Origin: CAVUWL01 sp963700105
Lineage (GTDB): Bacteria > Actinomycetota > Thermoleophilia > Solirubrobacterales > 70-9
Direction: 5' to 3'
DNA: 64,000 nucleotides
NCBI GenBank assembly: GCA_963700105.1
Contig: CAVOWL010000004.1
Location: forward strand, 248,001-312,000
In this document: positions 52,301-60,564 of the stretch, in pieces
Position numbering within the stretch: position 1 is the stretch's first letter
Layout of the letters: each line of letters begins with the position of its first letter
Made by a program: the position numbers and the translations under genes
The notes under the pieces: generated by a model
Told to the model about the DNA's origin: nothing
Databases searched by the model: none
Seen by the model: the letters and a program-made list of their open reading frames with translations, nothing else

Positions 52301-52847
52301 CTACTTAACTGTGACGTTCACCTTGGAACCAGCCGTGAGTACAGTCCCCGGCTCCGGCTTCTGAGTCTTCACCTTCGCCGAGCTGCTCTTTTTGCCCTTG
52401 ACCTTGCCGAGCTTGCATTGAGCCTTTAGAAGCGTGGTCTTGGCAGCCTTCAACTTCTTTCCCTTCAGATTGGGAACAGCGTGCCTGGGCAGCGGAGCCT
52501 TGATGTTTTTTTCGGCAGACTGTTCGGTAAGCATTTCGTAGGTGAATTGGTCGGATTTGGTGATTTCGCTGAAGTGCCGGCTGCAGTGATGACGGTGATA
52601 TCGACAGGTCCCGGCTTGGCGGCGGGAGGCGAAACGGTCGATATTTCACCTTCGGAGTGGACGGTGAAGGTCGCAGAAGCAGCAGGGGCCCGAACTTAAT
52701 CGCGGTCACTCCTTCGAAGTTTCGTCCGGCAATCGTCAGATCCGTTCCACCGGCCGTCCTCGGCTTCGGCACCTTCTCGAATCCAATCCTCCCCGGGTCG
52801 ATCCCGGCTTGGAAGTTGAGGTCGCCCAGGGCTCCGAAGCAGAGCGC
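52301..52847 (-). pseudogene. Frameshifted IPT/TIG-PASTA surface protein, C-terminal part
   Basis: Three phases join into one plausible protein. FGALGDLNFQAGIDPGRIGF and GTDLTIAGRNFEGVTAIKFG (IPT/TIG start) are in one phase, then ASATFTVHSEGEISTVSPPA and GPVDITVITAAGTSAKS (rest of the IPT/TIG) in a second, then SDQFTYEMLTEQ and a complete PASTA domain (VPNLKGKKLKAAKTTLLKAQ to PGTVLTAGSKVNVTVK) in a third. An in-frame TGA closes the upstream side at 52848-52850. The last part alone could be translated as a 77-residue protein. Confidence 0.65.
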
Positions 52848-52963
52848 TCAGTTTGGCACCGTCCCGACCGGCCCGTCACCTAATCGAAAAATCGATCCTC
52901 CTTGACCATTTCGCACTTGGGCGCATAGGGTCAGCGCTCACCCTCTACCTATTGGAGAATTGC

Positions 52964-53248
52964 ATGAAATTCGCGATCACCTACCGACCGAAACACCCAG
53001 CCCCAGCCGATCAGGTCCCAGAGCTCCTCAAAGGCATGGGAGAGTGGATGCAGAAACACGCCAGCCGAGTCGAAGGCACCCAGTTCTTCGTTGGTGGCGG
53101 TGGCTTTGGGACGATCGAGACCGATGACGCTGGAGAGCTCTCGCGTCTGATCGCAGAGCATCCGTTCACGCCTTATGCAGACGTTCAGATCGACCCACTG
53201 ATCGATCCGCAGTCTGCGATGGAAAACCTGATCGCAGCGAACTCCTAA
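52964..53248 (+). CDS. DUF3303-like small dimeric alpha/beta-barrel protein
   Basis: 94 residues, with TTGGAGA before ATG 52964. MKFAITYRPKHPAPADQVPE, LLKGMGEWMQKHASRVEGTQ, FFVGGGGFGTIETDDAGELS, RLIAEHPFTPYADVQIDPLI: the beta-alpha-beta-beta-alpha-beta order and GFGTIETDD centre are typical of small ferredoxin-like (DUF3303/YciI-type) proteins. No enzyme role can be assigned. Confidence 0.75.
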   Translation: MKFAITYRPKHPAPADQVPELLKGMGEWMQKHASRVEGTQFFVGGGGFGTIETDDAGELSRLIAEHPFTPYADVQIDPLIDPQSAMENLIAANS

Positions 53249-53257
53249 ACGGCAAGT

Positions 53258-53285
53258 GGGGCAGCGGCGCACCTGCCGCTGCCCC
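53258..53285 (+). terminator. Strong GC hairpin after the DUF3303-like gene
   Basis: 11-bp perfect stem GGGGCAGCGGC/GCCGCTGCCCC with a 6-base loop, 9 bp after the stop. No T-run follows. Confidence 0.55.
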
Positions 53286-53389
53286 GTCAAGCCCCCCTCG
53301 CCAGCGGATTCCCGGGCAGCATCCGGCGTCCACCCCAGCCTCGGCGATGCATCGCTTTCAAGTGACTACCGAGCGCTCACAATCCGAGC

Positions 53390-53632
53390 ATGGTGCGGAT
53401 ATTCATGTGCGGCTATGTTCCCGCTATCTATTTGGTCAGACTCGCCGAAGCTGAAAGAACCTTGCAACCCGGGGCACCGCTACGTCAGGACCAGCCGGCA
53501 AACCTCACCCGCGGCAAGGATAAGGACGGTCCCAACAAGCAGAGCGCGTATGTAGCCATCGACGAAGGATTGGAGCACCAGAGGAAACGTATCGACGGTT
53601 TGTGGCCCAAACCTAAACCTGCAAATAGATGA
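53390..53632 (+). CDS. Hypothetical protein, 80 aa, doubtful
   Basis: MVRIFMCGYVPAIYLVRLAE, then a charged, Pro/Lys-rich C-terminus (KPKPANR). Its stop overlaps the wHTH frame's upstream extension. Composition is borderline; no family recognised. The rest of 53249-53673 holds only the hairpin noted above. Confidence 0.3.
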   Translation: MVRIFMCGYVPAIYLVRLAEAERTLQPGAPLRQDQPANLTRGKDKDGPNKQSAYVAIDEGLEHQRKRIDGLWPKPKPANR

Positions 53633-53673
53633 CTGGGGGCGCCTTGGTCCCCAAGCAGCGCTACGCTGCGCCT

Positions 53674-53925
53674 ATGGCAGTGATCGACCTCACCGACGAC
53701 GAGAGGCGCGTTCTCGAAGCGCTGAGCTTGCCGGCGGGCGCCCCGGGGGCCGATAAGACGGTTCTTAGCATCGCGAAGAAATCGAAGCTTACGACGAAAG
53801 AAGTGGACCGAGATCTTCGCAGGCTTGGCGAGGCCAAATATGTTCAGCGTCTGGACGATGCGAAGGTCGGAGAGTATTGGCAGCTACAGATCGCCGGATC
53901 AGAAGCGCTGGAGGCCGCGTCTTAA
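53674..53925 (+). CDS. Small winged-helix-like protein, 83 aa
   Basis: From ATG 53674: MAVIDLTDDERRVLEALSLP, TVLSIAKKSKLTTKEVDRDL, RRLGEAKYVQRLDDAKVGEY, WQLQIAGSEALEA. The helix-turn-helix (SIAKKSKLTTKEVDRDLRRL) followed by a beta wing (Y...WQL) is convincing. Single-domain DNA-binding protein of unknown target. Confidence 0.65.
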   Translation: MAVIDLTDDERRVLEALSLPAGAPGADKTVLSIAKKSKLTTKEVDRDLRRLGEAKYVQRLDDAKVGEYWQLQIAGSEALEAAS

Positions 53926-54263
53926 AGCTGGCGCGCCCCAGCAACTGCCTCAGCGCCGGCTCGACTTCAAGCTTCTCGTCGGGAGACACGCCTCGGCCAC
54001 TGCAGCCCCGGTCCTCAACGACGAAATGCCCCGGACCTGAGTGAGCTCCCCCAAACCCAAGCTAGCGACGCCCAGCCTGCAAGAGTCTATTCAGCGGGTG
54101 CAACTTTTCAGCTCGCTGCGTGTTTAGTTATCTAGAGTCGCCGCACCGCGAGATCTTCACACGACTTGAGGACCGACGAGCCAGTGAACTTACTCTCTCT
54201 GGTGGTACGTCCTTCGGAAGCAAGGGGCCCCTATCCAGGGGCCCTTTTCCGCTCCCCCCGCGG
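53926..54263. other. Intergenic with terminator hairpin
   Basis: About 340 bp between convergent genes. Its only clear element is the hairpin at 54225-54248. Confidence 0.5.
54225..54248. terminator. Terminator hairpin downstream of zwf
   Basis: Stem GGGCCCCT/AGGGGCCC with loop ATCC, followed on the plus strand by TTTT. It is 16 bp beyond the zwf stop and probably serves as a terminator in one or both directions. Confidence 0.6.
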
Positions 54264-55733
54264 CTAGAGGTGCCCACTCGGAAGATGCCAGCGTCGCGGC
54301 TCGATCAAGCCGTCGATCGAGCTCGGTCCCCAAGATCCCGGTTGATAGGGCTGCACCGGGGGTGGGGCATCTAGCAGCGGCTCTGAGATTTCCCATAGTC
54401 GCTCGATCGCCTCGGCGGTGGTAAATAAGGTGCGGTCACCCAACAGCACATCGTGGATCAGCCGCTCGTAGGCGTCGAGTGCTTGCTCGGCGCCTCCGAA
54501 GGTATCGGCGTAGCTGAAGCGCATCTGTGCCTGGCCAAGGCGCATCGAGGGCCCCGGGACCTTGGCCAAAAAGCTCGCAGAGATGCTGCCGGGATCGCCG
54601 AGCTCAAAGGTCAGATGGTCTGAGCCAAAGACCTCGGCCTGTTGACTGCAATCAAGCGGGAACATGCGCCGGGGAGGCTCTTTGAAAGCGACTGTCAGCA
54701 AATGGCGATTCTCGGCCATCTTCTTGCCCGAGCGCAGGTAGAAGGGGACCCCGACCCAGCGCCAGTTGTCGACGAAGGTCCGCAGCGCGATGAAGGTCTC
54801 GGTCTCAGAGTTGGGCGCCACGCCGTCTTCATCCAAATAGCCGACGTATTGGCCGCGAATCACGTCGCCGGGCACCAGTGGAAGCATCGAATCAAACACC
54901 TTCTGGCGCTCGGTCATAAGTGACTTCGCGCTGAGCGAGGTGGGTGGCTCCATCGCGACAAAGCTGAGCACCTGAAATAGGTGGGTCACGATCATGTCCC
55001 GAAACGCCCCGGTTTCCTCGTAAAAGCTTGCCCGCATGCCGATCGAGAGGGTCTCTGGCACGTCGATTTGGATGTGGTCGATATGGTTTCGATTCCAGAC
55101 TGGCTCAAACATCCCGTTGGCAAACCGCATCGCAAGAAGGTTCTGGACCGCCTCGCGTCCCAGGTAGTGATCGATCCGATATACCCGACTCTCGTCGAAG
55201 ACGGAGTGGACCTTGGCGTCCAGCTCGCGCGCGGAGAGAAGATCGGTGCCAAATGGCTTCTCCATGATCACCCTCGCGCCCTCACCAAGGCCTAGGCCTC
55301 CGAGCGCATCGATCACCCCGGGGGCACCGGCCGGAGGAAGCGACAGATAGTGCAGAAGCTGCGTGCCCGAGCCCAGCTCCTCACGGGCGCGGCCCACAGC
55401 GTCACCTAACTGAGCAAAACCCTCGCCGATACTGGCAAAGCGAAGCGCGGAGGAAAAGCGCTCCCAGGTGGCGTCAAATGGCGAGCGCCGACCCGACTCC
55501 TGCACCGCTGCGCGGGCGATCTCTACAAACTCCTCCTGACCAAGCTTCCCTCGCGATGTCCCAATCAGAATGAAATTCTCCGGCATCAAACCGACCTCGG
55601 TGAGGTGAAAGATGGCGGGCAGGAGTTTTCTCTTGGCGAGGTCGCCGGTTGCCCCAAAGAGAACGATGACTCGATCCTCTGGAACGGCGGCCTTCTCGAT
55701 CGAGGCAGCGGGGCTTCTCGTCTCTACGCTCAC
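54264..55733 (-). CDS. zwf: Glucose-6-phosphate 1-dehydrogenase
   Basis: Oxidises glucose-6-phosphate to 6-phosphogluconolactone with NADP, feeding the pentose-phosphate pathway. The 489 residues match the family. Rossmann loop FGATGDLAKRKLLPAIFHL at 26-44, EKPFG at 159-162, and the substrate/catalytic motif RIDHYLGR at 186-193. Also NGMFEPVWNRNHIDHIQI and RSGKKMAE. No gnd, opcA or tal gene is adjacent. Ordinary housekeeping enzyme, though NADPH supply would suit the reductase next to it. Confidence 0.97.
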   Translation of the reverse strand: MSVETRSPAASIEKAAVPEDRVIVLFGATGDLAKRKLLPAIFHLTEVGLMPENFILIGTSRGKLGQEEFVEIARAAVQESGRRSPFDATWERFSSALRFASIGEGFAQLGDAVGRAREELGSGTQLLHYLSLPPAGAPGVIDALGGLGLGEGARVIMEKPFGTDLLSARELDAKVHSVFDESRVYRIDHYLGREAVQNLLAMRFANGMFEPVWNRNHIDHIQIDVPETLSIGMRASFYEETGAFRDMIVTHLFQVLSFVAMEPPTSLSAKSLMTERQKVFDSMLPLVPGDVIRGQYVGYLDEDGVAPNSETETFIALRTFVDNWRWVGVPFYLRSGKKMAENRHLLTVAFKEPPRRMFPLDCSQQAEVFGSDHLTFELGDPGSISASFLAKVPGPSMRLGQAQMRFSYADTFGGAEQALDAYERLIHDVLLGDRTLFTTAEAIERLWEISEPLLDAPPPVQPYQPGSWGPSSIDGLIEPRRWHLPSGHL

Positions 55734-55885
55734 GACCCCAGCCTGACAGATGGAGGCTGGGACCGATCAACTTCTGCCAAACCCGACCGATCGGCGAGAC
55801 TGCCGATTCCCAATTGGGCACGAGCTGGCGCTTCAAAATGGGGTGACAAAGCCTGGCTCCGCGGTGATTCTGATCAACTTATCGA

Positions 55886-57433
55886 TCAGGACGATTTCGG
55901 TCGTTTCTGTCCTAGTCGATGTACCTGGGGCAGGTGAATGCCCTCGAGGTAATCCGACCAGATGATCTCGCCGGTGTCGAAGGGGAACTCGGCGCGATCG
56001 GCGCGGTCAAGCGAATGCGCGAATGCGTGTGTATTGCGATCGTCAAACACGCAGTCGAGCTCGGTGTAGGGGCCATAGATCTTCACCATCCGCGTCACCT
56101 GTGCGGCAAGCGCGGCATTCCTCCCCAAACTTCTCTTAGTCGCCGCCGGCAACGGCAAAAACGCGGCCCTGGAAGCCGCCGCGGCGAGCCACTGCCGCCG
56201 CATCGTCTTGCGCAACGCAACCCTGCGCTCAACGAATTCGAGGTCGCCGATCACGATCGGCGATCCGTCTCTGCGTCGCAGCGGTTCGCGCCTGAAGTAG
56301 GCCTTGATGTGTCCGGCAAGCTCGCCCAGCGTGAGCGCGTTGCGGGCACCGCTCGTCACCGCAAGGGCTCGCAGCCGCTCGCGCGGCGGGTGTGCGGCCG
56401 CCGCCACGCAGGCGTTTGCGACGTAGTCGACCGGGACGATATCGATGCGGTTGCTGGCCCGACCGGGGAGGTGGGTGAGGCCGCGAGCCGCATAGGCGAG
56501 GATCAGCGGATCGGCGACCTTGATTCCCTCCAGCCAGCCGGGGTGGGGCTGTCGAATCGCCGACTCGATGATTGATGGCCTCACGATGGTTGTGTGCTCG
56601 GAAGCCTCGACCACGAGCCGCTCGCCAACCGCCTTGGATAGGGCGTAAGTATCGGGCCAACCTGCGGCCATCGCGTAGCGGCGCCCCCTGCTGGCCAGTT
56701 GTTGCCTCACCCAACGGCTCTTGAGCTCCTCTGCTCGGGCCTTTGGATCCAAGCCGGGGCGGTTTGATGCTTCGCGCTTTGCCGCGCTCTTAAATTCGCG
56801 GAGCCGAGATGGCAGGTTTGATTCCTCCTCTACCGCTCCCCGCCACCCGCGCGCCACCGCCATCAGGGCAAGCGGTTCAAGCTCCGCTACCCCTGGATGG
56901 GGGGGTCCATCCTCGACCACCAGGCTGGTTTTTGCATCAGCGACGTAGGCGGTTGAAACGTGGACAAAATGGGGATGGGCACCGGCGTCGTGGAGGCTGC
57001 GCAGGAGCCGGTTTGGGCCCAGCGCATTCAGTCCGAGGGCGTCGTCGAGCGGCTCCTCAAAGGAGACGCTGGCGGCACAGTGAATGACGGTGTCTATCTC
57101 CCCCCAGCCCTCCCTGGAGCGGATCTCATCAACTCCAAGGTCCCCAGCAACGGCGCATATTCGGCGCTGCTCAAGGAGCGCTGCGATCACGCTTCCATCA
57201 ACCCCGGCAAAGGCCTCGCTGGGAAGCACCTCCTGCTCAAGTCGGTCTCGGGCAGCCGCGTCGTTCTCAGCGCGCAGCATCACGGTCAAGCGCCGGAAGT
57301 CGCCCAGCCGCGAAAGGATGATCGCCAGAACCACCTTGCCGAGAAAACCGGAGCCTCCGGTGAGCAAAATCGTCGAATCGCGAAGTCGCTCTTTTGCCCG
57401 CCCTGCACTCGGGCCCAACGATTCCCCGATCAC
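55886..57433 (-). CDS. Fatty acyl-CoA reductase-like extended SDR protein
   Basis: NAD(P)-dependent reductase of the male-sterility/NAD_binding_4 type, 515 residues from GTG 57433. The nucleotide loop LLTGGSGFLGKVVLAIIL (about 23-40), HCAASVSFEEPL, VHVSTAYVADAK and the catalytic YALSK at 263-267 are visible, then SIIESAIRQPHPGWLEGIK. The C-terminal part (about 370-515) has the helical FAR-C-like region. The family reduces long-chain acyl-CoA to alcohol or aldehyde, e.g. for wax or ether lipids. The longer start at 57541 would overlap the stress-protein gene. Confidence 0.85.
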   Translation of the reverse strand: MIGESLGPSAGRAKERLRDSTILLTGGSGFLGKVVLAIILSRLGDFRRLTVMLRAENDAAARDRLEQEVLPSEAFAGVDGSVIAALLEQRRICAVAGDLGVDEIRSREGWGEIDTVIHCAASVSFEEPLDDALGLNALGPNRLLRSLHDAGAHPHFVHVSTAYVADAKTSLVVEDGPPHPGVAELEPLALMAVARGWRGAVEEESNLPSRLREFKSAAKREASNRPGLDPKARAEELKSRWVRQQLASRGRRYAMAAGWPDTYALSKAVGERLVVEASEHTTIVRPSIIESAIRQPHPGWLEGIKVADPLILAYAARGLTHLPGRASNRIDIVPVDYVANACVAAAAHPPRERLRALAVTSGARNALTLGELAGHIKAYFRREPLRRRDGSPIVIGDLEFVERRVALRKTMRRQWLAAAASRAAFLPLPAATKRSLGRNAALAAQVTRMVKIYGPYTELDCVFDDRNTHAFAHSLDRADRAEFPFDTGEIIWSDYLEGIHLPQVHRLGQKRPKSS

Positions 57434-57492
57434 GCCGGCGAGTCTAATCGTCGCTCGAGCGCGACATCTCCCCCAACCCCTTTTTGCAAGGC

Positions 57493-58296
57493 CTAGGAGT
57501 CCGAAGGATCTCTGTCGGACGGGATCAAGAGGACCGAGCACTCCGCCCGGTGCACGACCCGCTCGCTGACGCTGCCCAGCGCTTTGATCCCACGCAGACC
57601 GCGGCGGCCACAGATGATCAGCGAAGAGCGCTTGTCCCGAGCAGCATCAACAATCACCTCGGTTGGGTGACCACTGGCCTCCGTCAGCGGCGCCTCACGT
57701 CCACTGACCCTCGCTATCTCAACGAGCTGATCTTCGATCAGGCGCTGAGCCTCTGGGTCGGCCCCATCGAGACAGCGGATCACTTCCAAGTTGGAGTCAA
57801 ACTCCGCGGCGATTTCGGCCGCAGCCTGAACCGGAGCCCAGGAGCCGGGCGAGCCGTCGCTGGCAAGGAGAGTCTCCTTCAAAAAGGCCGCCGAGCCGGG
57901 GGGCTCCCGCGCAATCAGAAGCGGACCGCCCGTCTCGTGGGCGGCCTCACTAGCGGTGCTTCCACCGACGATTCCTGCCGCACGGGAGTTACCGTGGCTT
58001 CCGATCACGAGCAGATCATGGTGCTCGGCCTCCGGGAGGAGGACGTCGACCGCGTAGCGGGCCGTTCGCGTCTCCGCCGTGGCGGAAACACCGGCCGCCT
58101 CGGCGAGGGCGGTCGCCTCCTTGAGGCCCAGCTCCAGCTGCTCTTTGCTGAACTCAGGTGCCAGTCGAAAGGTGGTCGAGACGGCAACGAAATGCACCGC
58201 GGCATCTGAGCCGGCCAGCGCCACTGCTTGGCGCGCCGCCTCGGTGCTACTGGGATTACCTTCGACCCCACAGAGAATTCTATTAAACGACGTAAC
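57493..58296 (-). CDS. Tandem universal stress protein
   Basis: 267 residues with two UspA domains. Domain 1 starts NRILCGVEGNPSSTEAARQA and has the ATP-binding signature IGSHGNSRAAGIVGGSTAS. Domain 2 starts ETLLASDGSPGSWAPVQAAA and has CGRRGLRGIKALGSVSERV followed by CSVLLIP. The G-x2-G-x9-G(S/T) motifs in both suggest ATP binding. GTG 58296 is chosen because the 11 preceding residues are not family-like. It is 59 bp upstream of the reductase gene in the same direction. Confidence 0.92.
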   Translation of the reverse strand, partial: VTSFNRILCGVEGNPSSTEAARQAVALAGSDAAVHFVAVSTTFRLAPEFSKEQLELGLKEATALAEAAGVSATAETRTARYAVDVLLPEAEHHDLLVIGSHGNSRAAGIVGGSTASEAAHETGGPLLIAREPPGSAAFLKETLLASDGSPGSWAPVQAAAEIAAEFDSNLEVIRCLDGADPEAQRLIEDQLVEIARVSGREAPLTEASGHPTEVIVDAARDKRSSLIICGRRGLRGIKALGSVSERVVHRAECSVLLIPSDRDPSDS

Positions 58297-58480
58297 GGTC
58301 CGGCCTCCTCCAGCTTGAGATCCCAGCAAACCCTAACCGCAATCAAGGCCAGCCGTGACCCACCTTGCGGCAAGTCGCCGGGCTCGAACTCAAGACAGCG
58401 TTCACAGCCCCTGCCGCGTGCACGCTGGCGGGGTAACTAGCCGCGACGCCATCGCTTGAATTGGCTGCACTCTTCAGAAC

Positions 58481-59230
58481 CTAGATGCGGAGCGCGACCG
58501 CGGCCAGAGCCGTTAGCGGAACGGCCACCGAAAGCGCCCGCAGTGCGCCATCCAGCGGCGCCGATAGTCGGGCCCGGTCGAGTTGGCGAATCCTTCCGTC
58601 AGCGAGCCGCTGCTCGCCGCTCACGGTCTCGGTTTGGCGCCGAAGCTCGCGCACCGGGGTCGAGAGCCGACGCTGGGCGAGGCTCAGCCAAAAGCAAGCG
58701 AGCACCGCGGCGGCGGCAGCCAGCAGCTGGCTACCGGGGTGCAGCGCAAGCGCGTTTGACCACCACCCGGTTAGCGCCGGAAAGGCACCCCAAGCCGCGG
58801 CGAACCAGAAATCAGTGTGAAAGGCGCCGTCAAAGAGCTCCAGGTTGTAGGCAATAACCAGGAAGCCGCCGATAACCACGAACGGTGCCAGCGTAATCGA
58901 GACCAAATAGACGCCAACAATCCCGATCGCGATGGCGCCGCCCAATCCGAGCACCGCGAGCGCGACCAGCGTCTGCCTCTTGATCGATGTCTGAAGCGGC
59001 CGTCCTTGCAGCTCATCCAAACAGTGAGCACCGATTCCGACCGCGAGGAAGAAGGCCGCCAGGGTTGCGGCGAGGCGGCCGGCGAAGATCTGCGGAGCGG
59101 CAGCCGCACCGATCACCACGTAGCTGAGGTGCCAGAGGGTGTAGGGAGGGTGAAGGAGGGTGATCAGATCGCGCCAGCCGCCGGGCCGCAGGGCGTAAAA
59201 GGCAGGCCGTGATTCAAGCTCAGCCGCCAA
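58481..59230 (-). CDS. UbiA-like membrane prenyltransferase-type protein
   Basis: 249 residues with about seven helices. LITLLHPPYTLWHLSYVVIG, GAHCLDELQGRPLQTSIKRQ (in place of the first NDxxDxxxD motif of UbiA) and GFLVIAYNLELFDGAFHTD (second acidic region) fit the UbiA superfamily loosely. The acidic motifs are only partly conserved, so enzyme activity is unproven. Its start overlaps the upstream methyltransferase stop by 11 bp. Together they suggest a lipid-quinone or prenyl-derived product. Confidence 0.68.
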   Translation of the reverse strand: MAAELESRPAFYALRPGGWRDLITLLHPPYTLWHLSYVVIGAAAAPQIFAGRLAATLAAFFLAVGIGAHCLDELQGRPLQTSIKRQTLVALAVLGLGGAIAIGIVGVYLVSITLAPFVVIGGFLVIAYNLELFDGAFHTDFWFAAAWGAFPALTGWWSNALALHPGSQLLAAAAAVLACFWLSLAQRRLSTPVRELRRQTETVSGEQRLADGRIRQLDRARLSAPLDGALRALSVAVPLTALAAVALRI

Positions 59231-59945
59231 CCGTGCCCCAGATCACGATTCCGCCACCGAGACTCATGCGCCGAAATTTGATCTCCTCGATCCCGGCTTC
59301 CTGCCACATCCTTAGCTGTTGGCCAAGCGGATACTTGTCGTAGAAACCCTCAATACTGGGACCAAGAAACCGTCCGACCTCAAACCACTGTCGCGATGCA
59401 ACTCGCCCCAGTGCCGGTAGACCGATCCGAGTGTAAAGGCGCCAGGGCCAAAACCAGAGGCCCCGTGGCAGGCAAAACTCCAGGCTCGCAATCCGCCCTC
59501 CCGGCTTCACAACCCGCGCCAACTCACGCAGGGTCAGGGAGGGGTCATCGACGTAGCGCAGAAGGTAGGTGAAGGTGAGGTGGTCAAACTCCCGATCGGC
59601 AAAGGGCAGCGCCTCGGCCTCACCTTCGATCAGCTCGACCCGCTCGCCAAGCCCCGGCTCAGCCGCCAACTTGGCGTGGGCCCGCGCCAGCATCGGGGTG
59701 CTCTGGTCAAGGCCGACAACCCGGCAGCCATAGCGGCGGACCAAAGCCCGCGCGACCAGCCCTGTCCCAGTTGCAACATCGAGGACCCGCTGCTCAGGAT
59801 CTGCTCTCACCGCGTCGACCATCGCCTCACGCCAACGTGGATCCTGGAAGAAGCTGAGGGCCGCACCCAGCTCGTCATAACGCGCGGGCAGGGCCTCAAA
59901 TAGCTGCAGCGCATGCTGCTTGCGCGCGGAGCGGGTCAAGGCCAC
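59220..59945 (-). CDS. UbiE/COQ5-type SAM methyltransferase
   Basis: 241 residues, cytosolic class I methyltransferase. LFEALPARYDELGAALSFFQD (N-terminal cap), VLDVATGTGLVARALVRR (SAM motif I near 54), VVGLDQSTPMLARA, LPFADREFDHLTFTYLLRYV and LREFARVVKPGG-like LRELARVVKPGGRIASLE are typical of MenG/UbiE, which methylate demethylmenaquinone or similar. The gene overlaps the UbiA-like gene, supporting a shared pathway. Confidence 0.88.
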   Translation of the reverse strand: MALTRSARKQHALQLFEALPARYDELGAALSFFQDPRWREAMVDAVRADPEQRVLDVATGTGLVARALVRRYGCRVVGLDQSTPMLARAHAKLAAEPGLGERVELIEGEAEALPFADREFDHLTFTYLLRYVDDPSLTLRELARVVKPGGRIASLEFCLPRGLWFWPWRLYTRIGLPALGRVASRQWFEVGRFLGPSIEGFYDKYPLGQQLRMWQEAGIEEIKFRRMSLGGGIVIWGTVGG

Positions 59946-60108
59946 GCGCGACAGGGTCCCAGAAATGCCTCCTCAAGGGGCCCTCCTTGCCTCGGCGCTC
60001 ATCACCTTGGAAGCGAGCCGGATGGCGCCTCAGTCCAAAGTCGATGTGGGCGTCGACCGCCCGCCTCATCTGCTGCGTTCATGGCGAACCTGCTCCTAAT
60101 TGCCAGGC

Positions 60109-60363
60109 CTACGCGACCGCGACCTTTTGGGTAATGACGATCCGCTCCCCGAGGTCTTCGCCCAGCGCCTCGGTGAACCGCGCCCTGGCCTCGTGCTCAC
60201 TCGCCGCAGCGCATTCATATTGCACGCCCCAATCCTGTCTCCACGGGCCAACCTCTGCAACCTTTGGGTCCAGTTGAATGCGCCACCGCAGCGCGGCAGG
60301 CTGCAGCCGACGGCGCTGCTTTCGACTCAGCCCGGTATCGACATCGATGCGAAAGGTTGCCAC
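60109..60363 (-). CDS. Small hypothetical protein, 84 aa
   Basis: MATFRIDVDTGLSRKQRRRL, QPAALRWRIQLDPKVAEVGP, WRQDWGVQYECAAASEHEAR, ARFTEALGEDLGERIVITQK. A beta-alpha-beta-beta-alpha arrangement with Trp residues; it looks coding. Surrounded by short gaps (59946-60108 and 60364-60564) without features. Function unknown. Confidence 0.6.
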   Translation of the reverse strand: MATFRIDVDTGLSRKQRRRLQPAALRWRIQLDPKVAEVGPWRQDWGVQYECAAASEHEARARFTEALGEDLGERIVITQKVAVA

Positions 60364-60564
60364 GGACCCACATTCTCCCCTTCGGCACCAGATCCGTCAA
60401 TAAATGCAACTCAGCGACACCTTACGGCTGGCGCGAAGCTCAGGGGTGGGCCATGTGGGGCCTACCTTTGCGCTCCTTGCGCCGCAACGGCCGCGGGTCG
60501 CTCTGAGCCCCACTCTAGGCTGGGGGCCCCACGGCAAGCTGCTGATGGACGATCTCCCGCCGCG

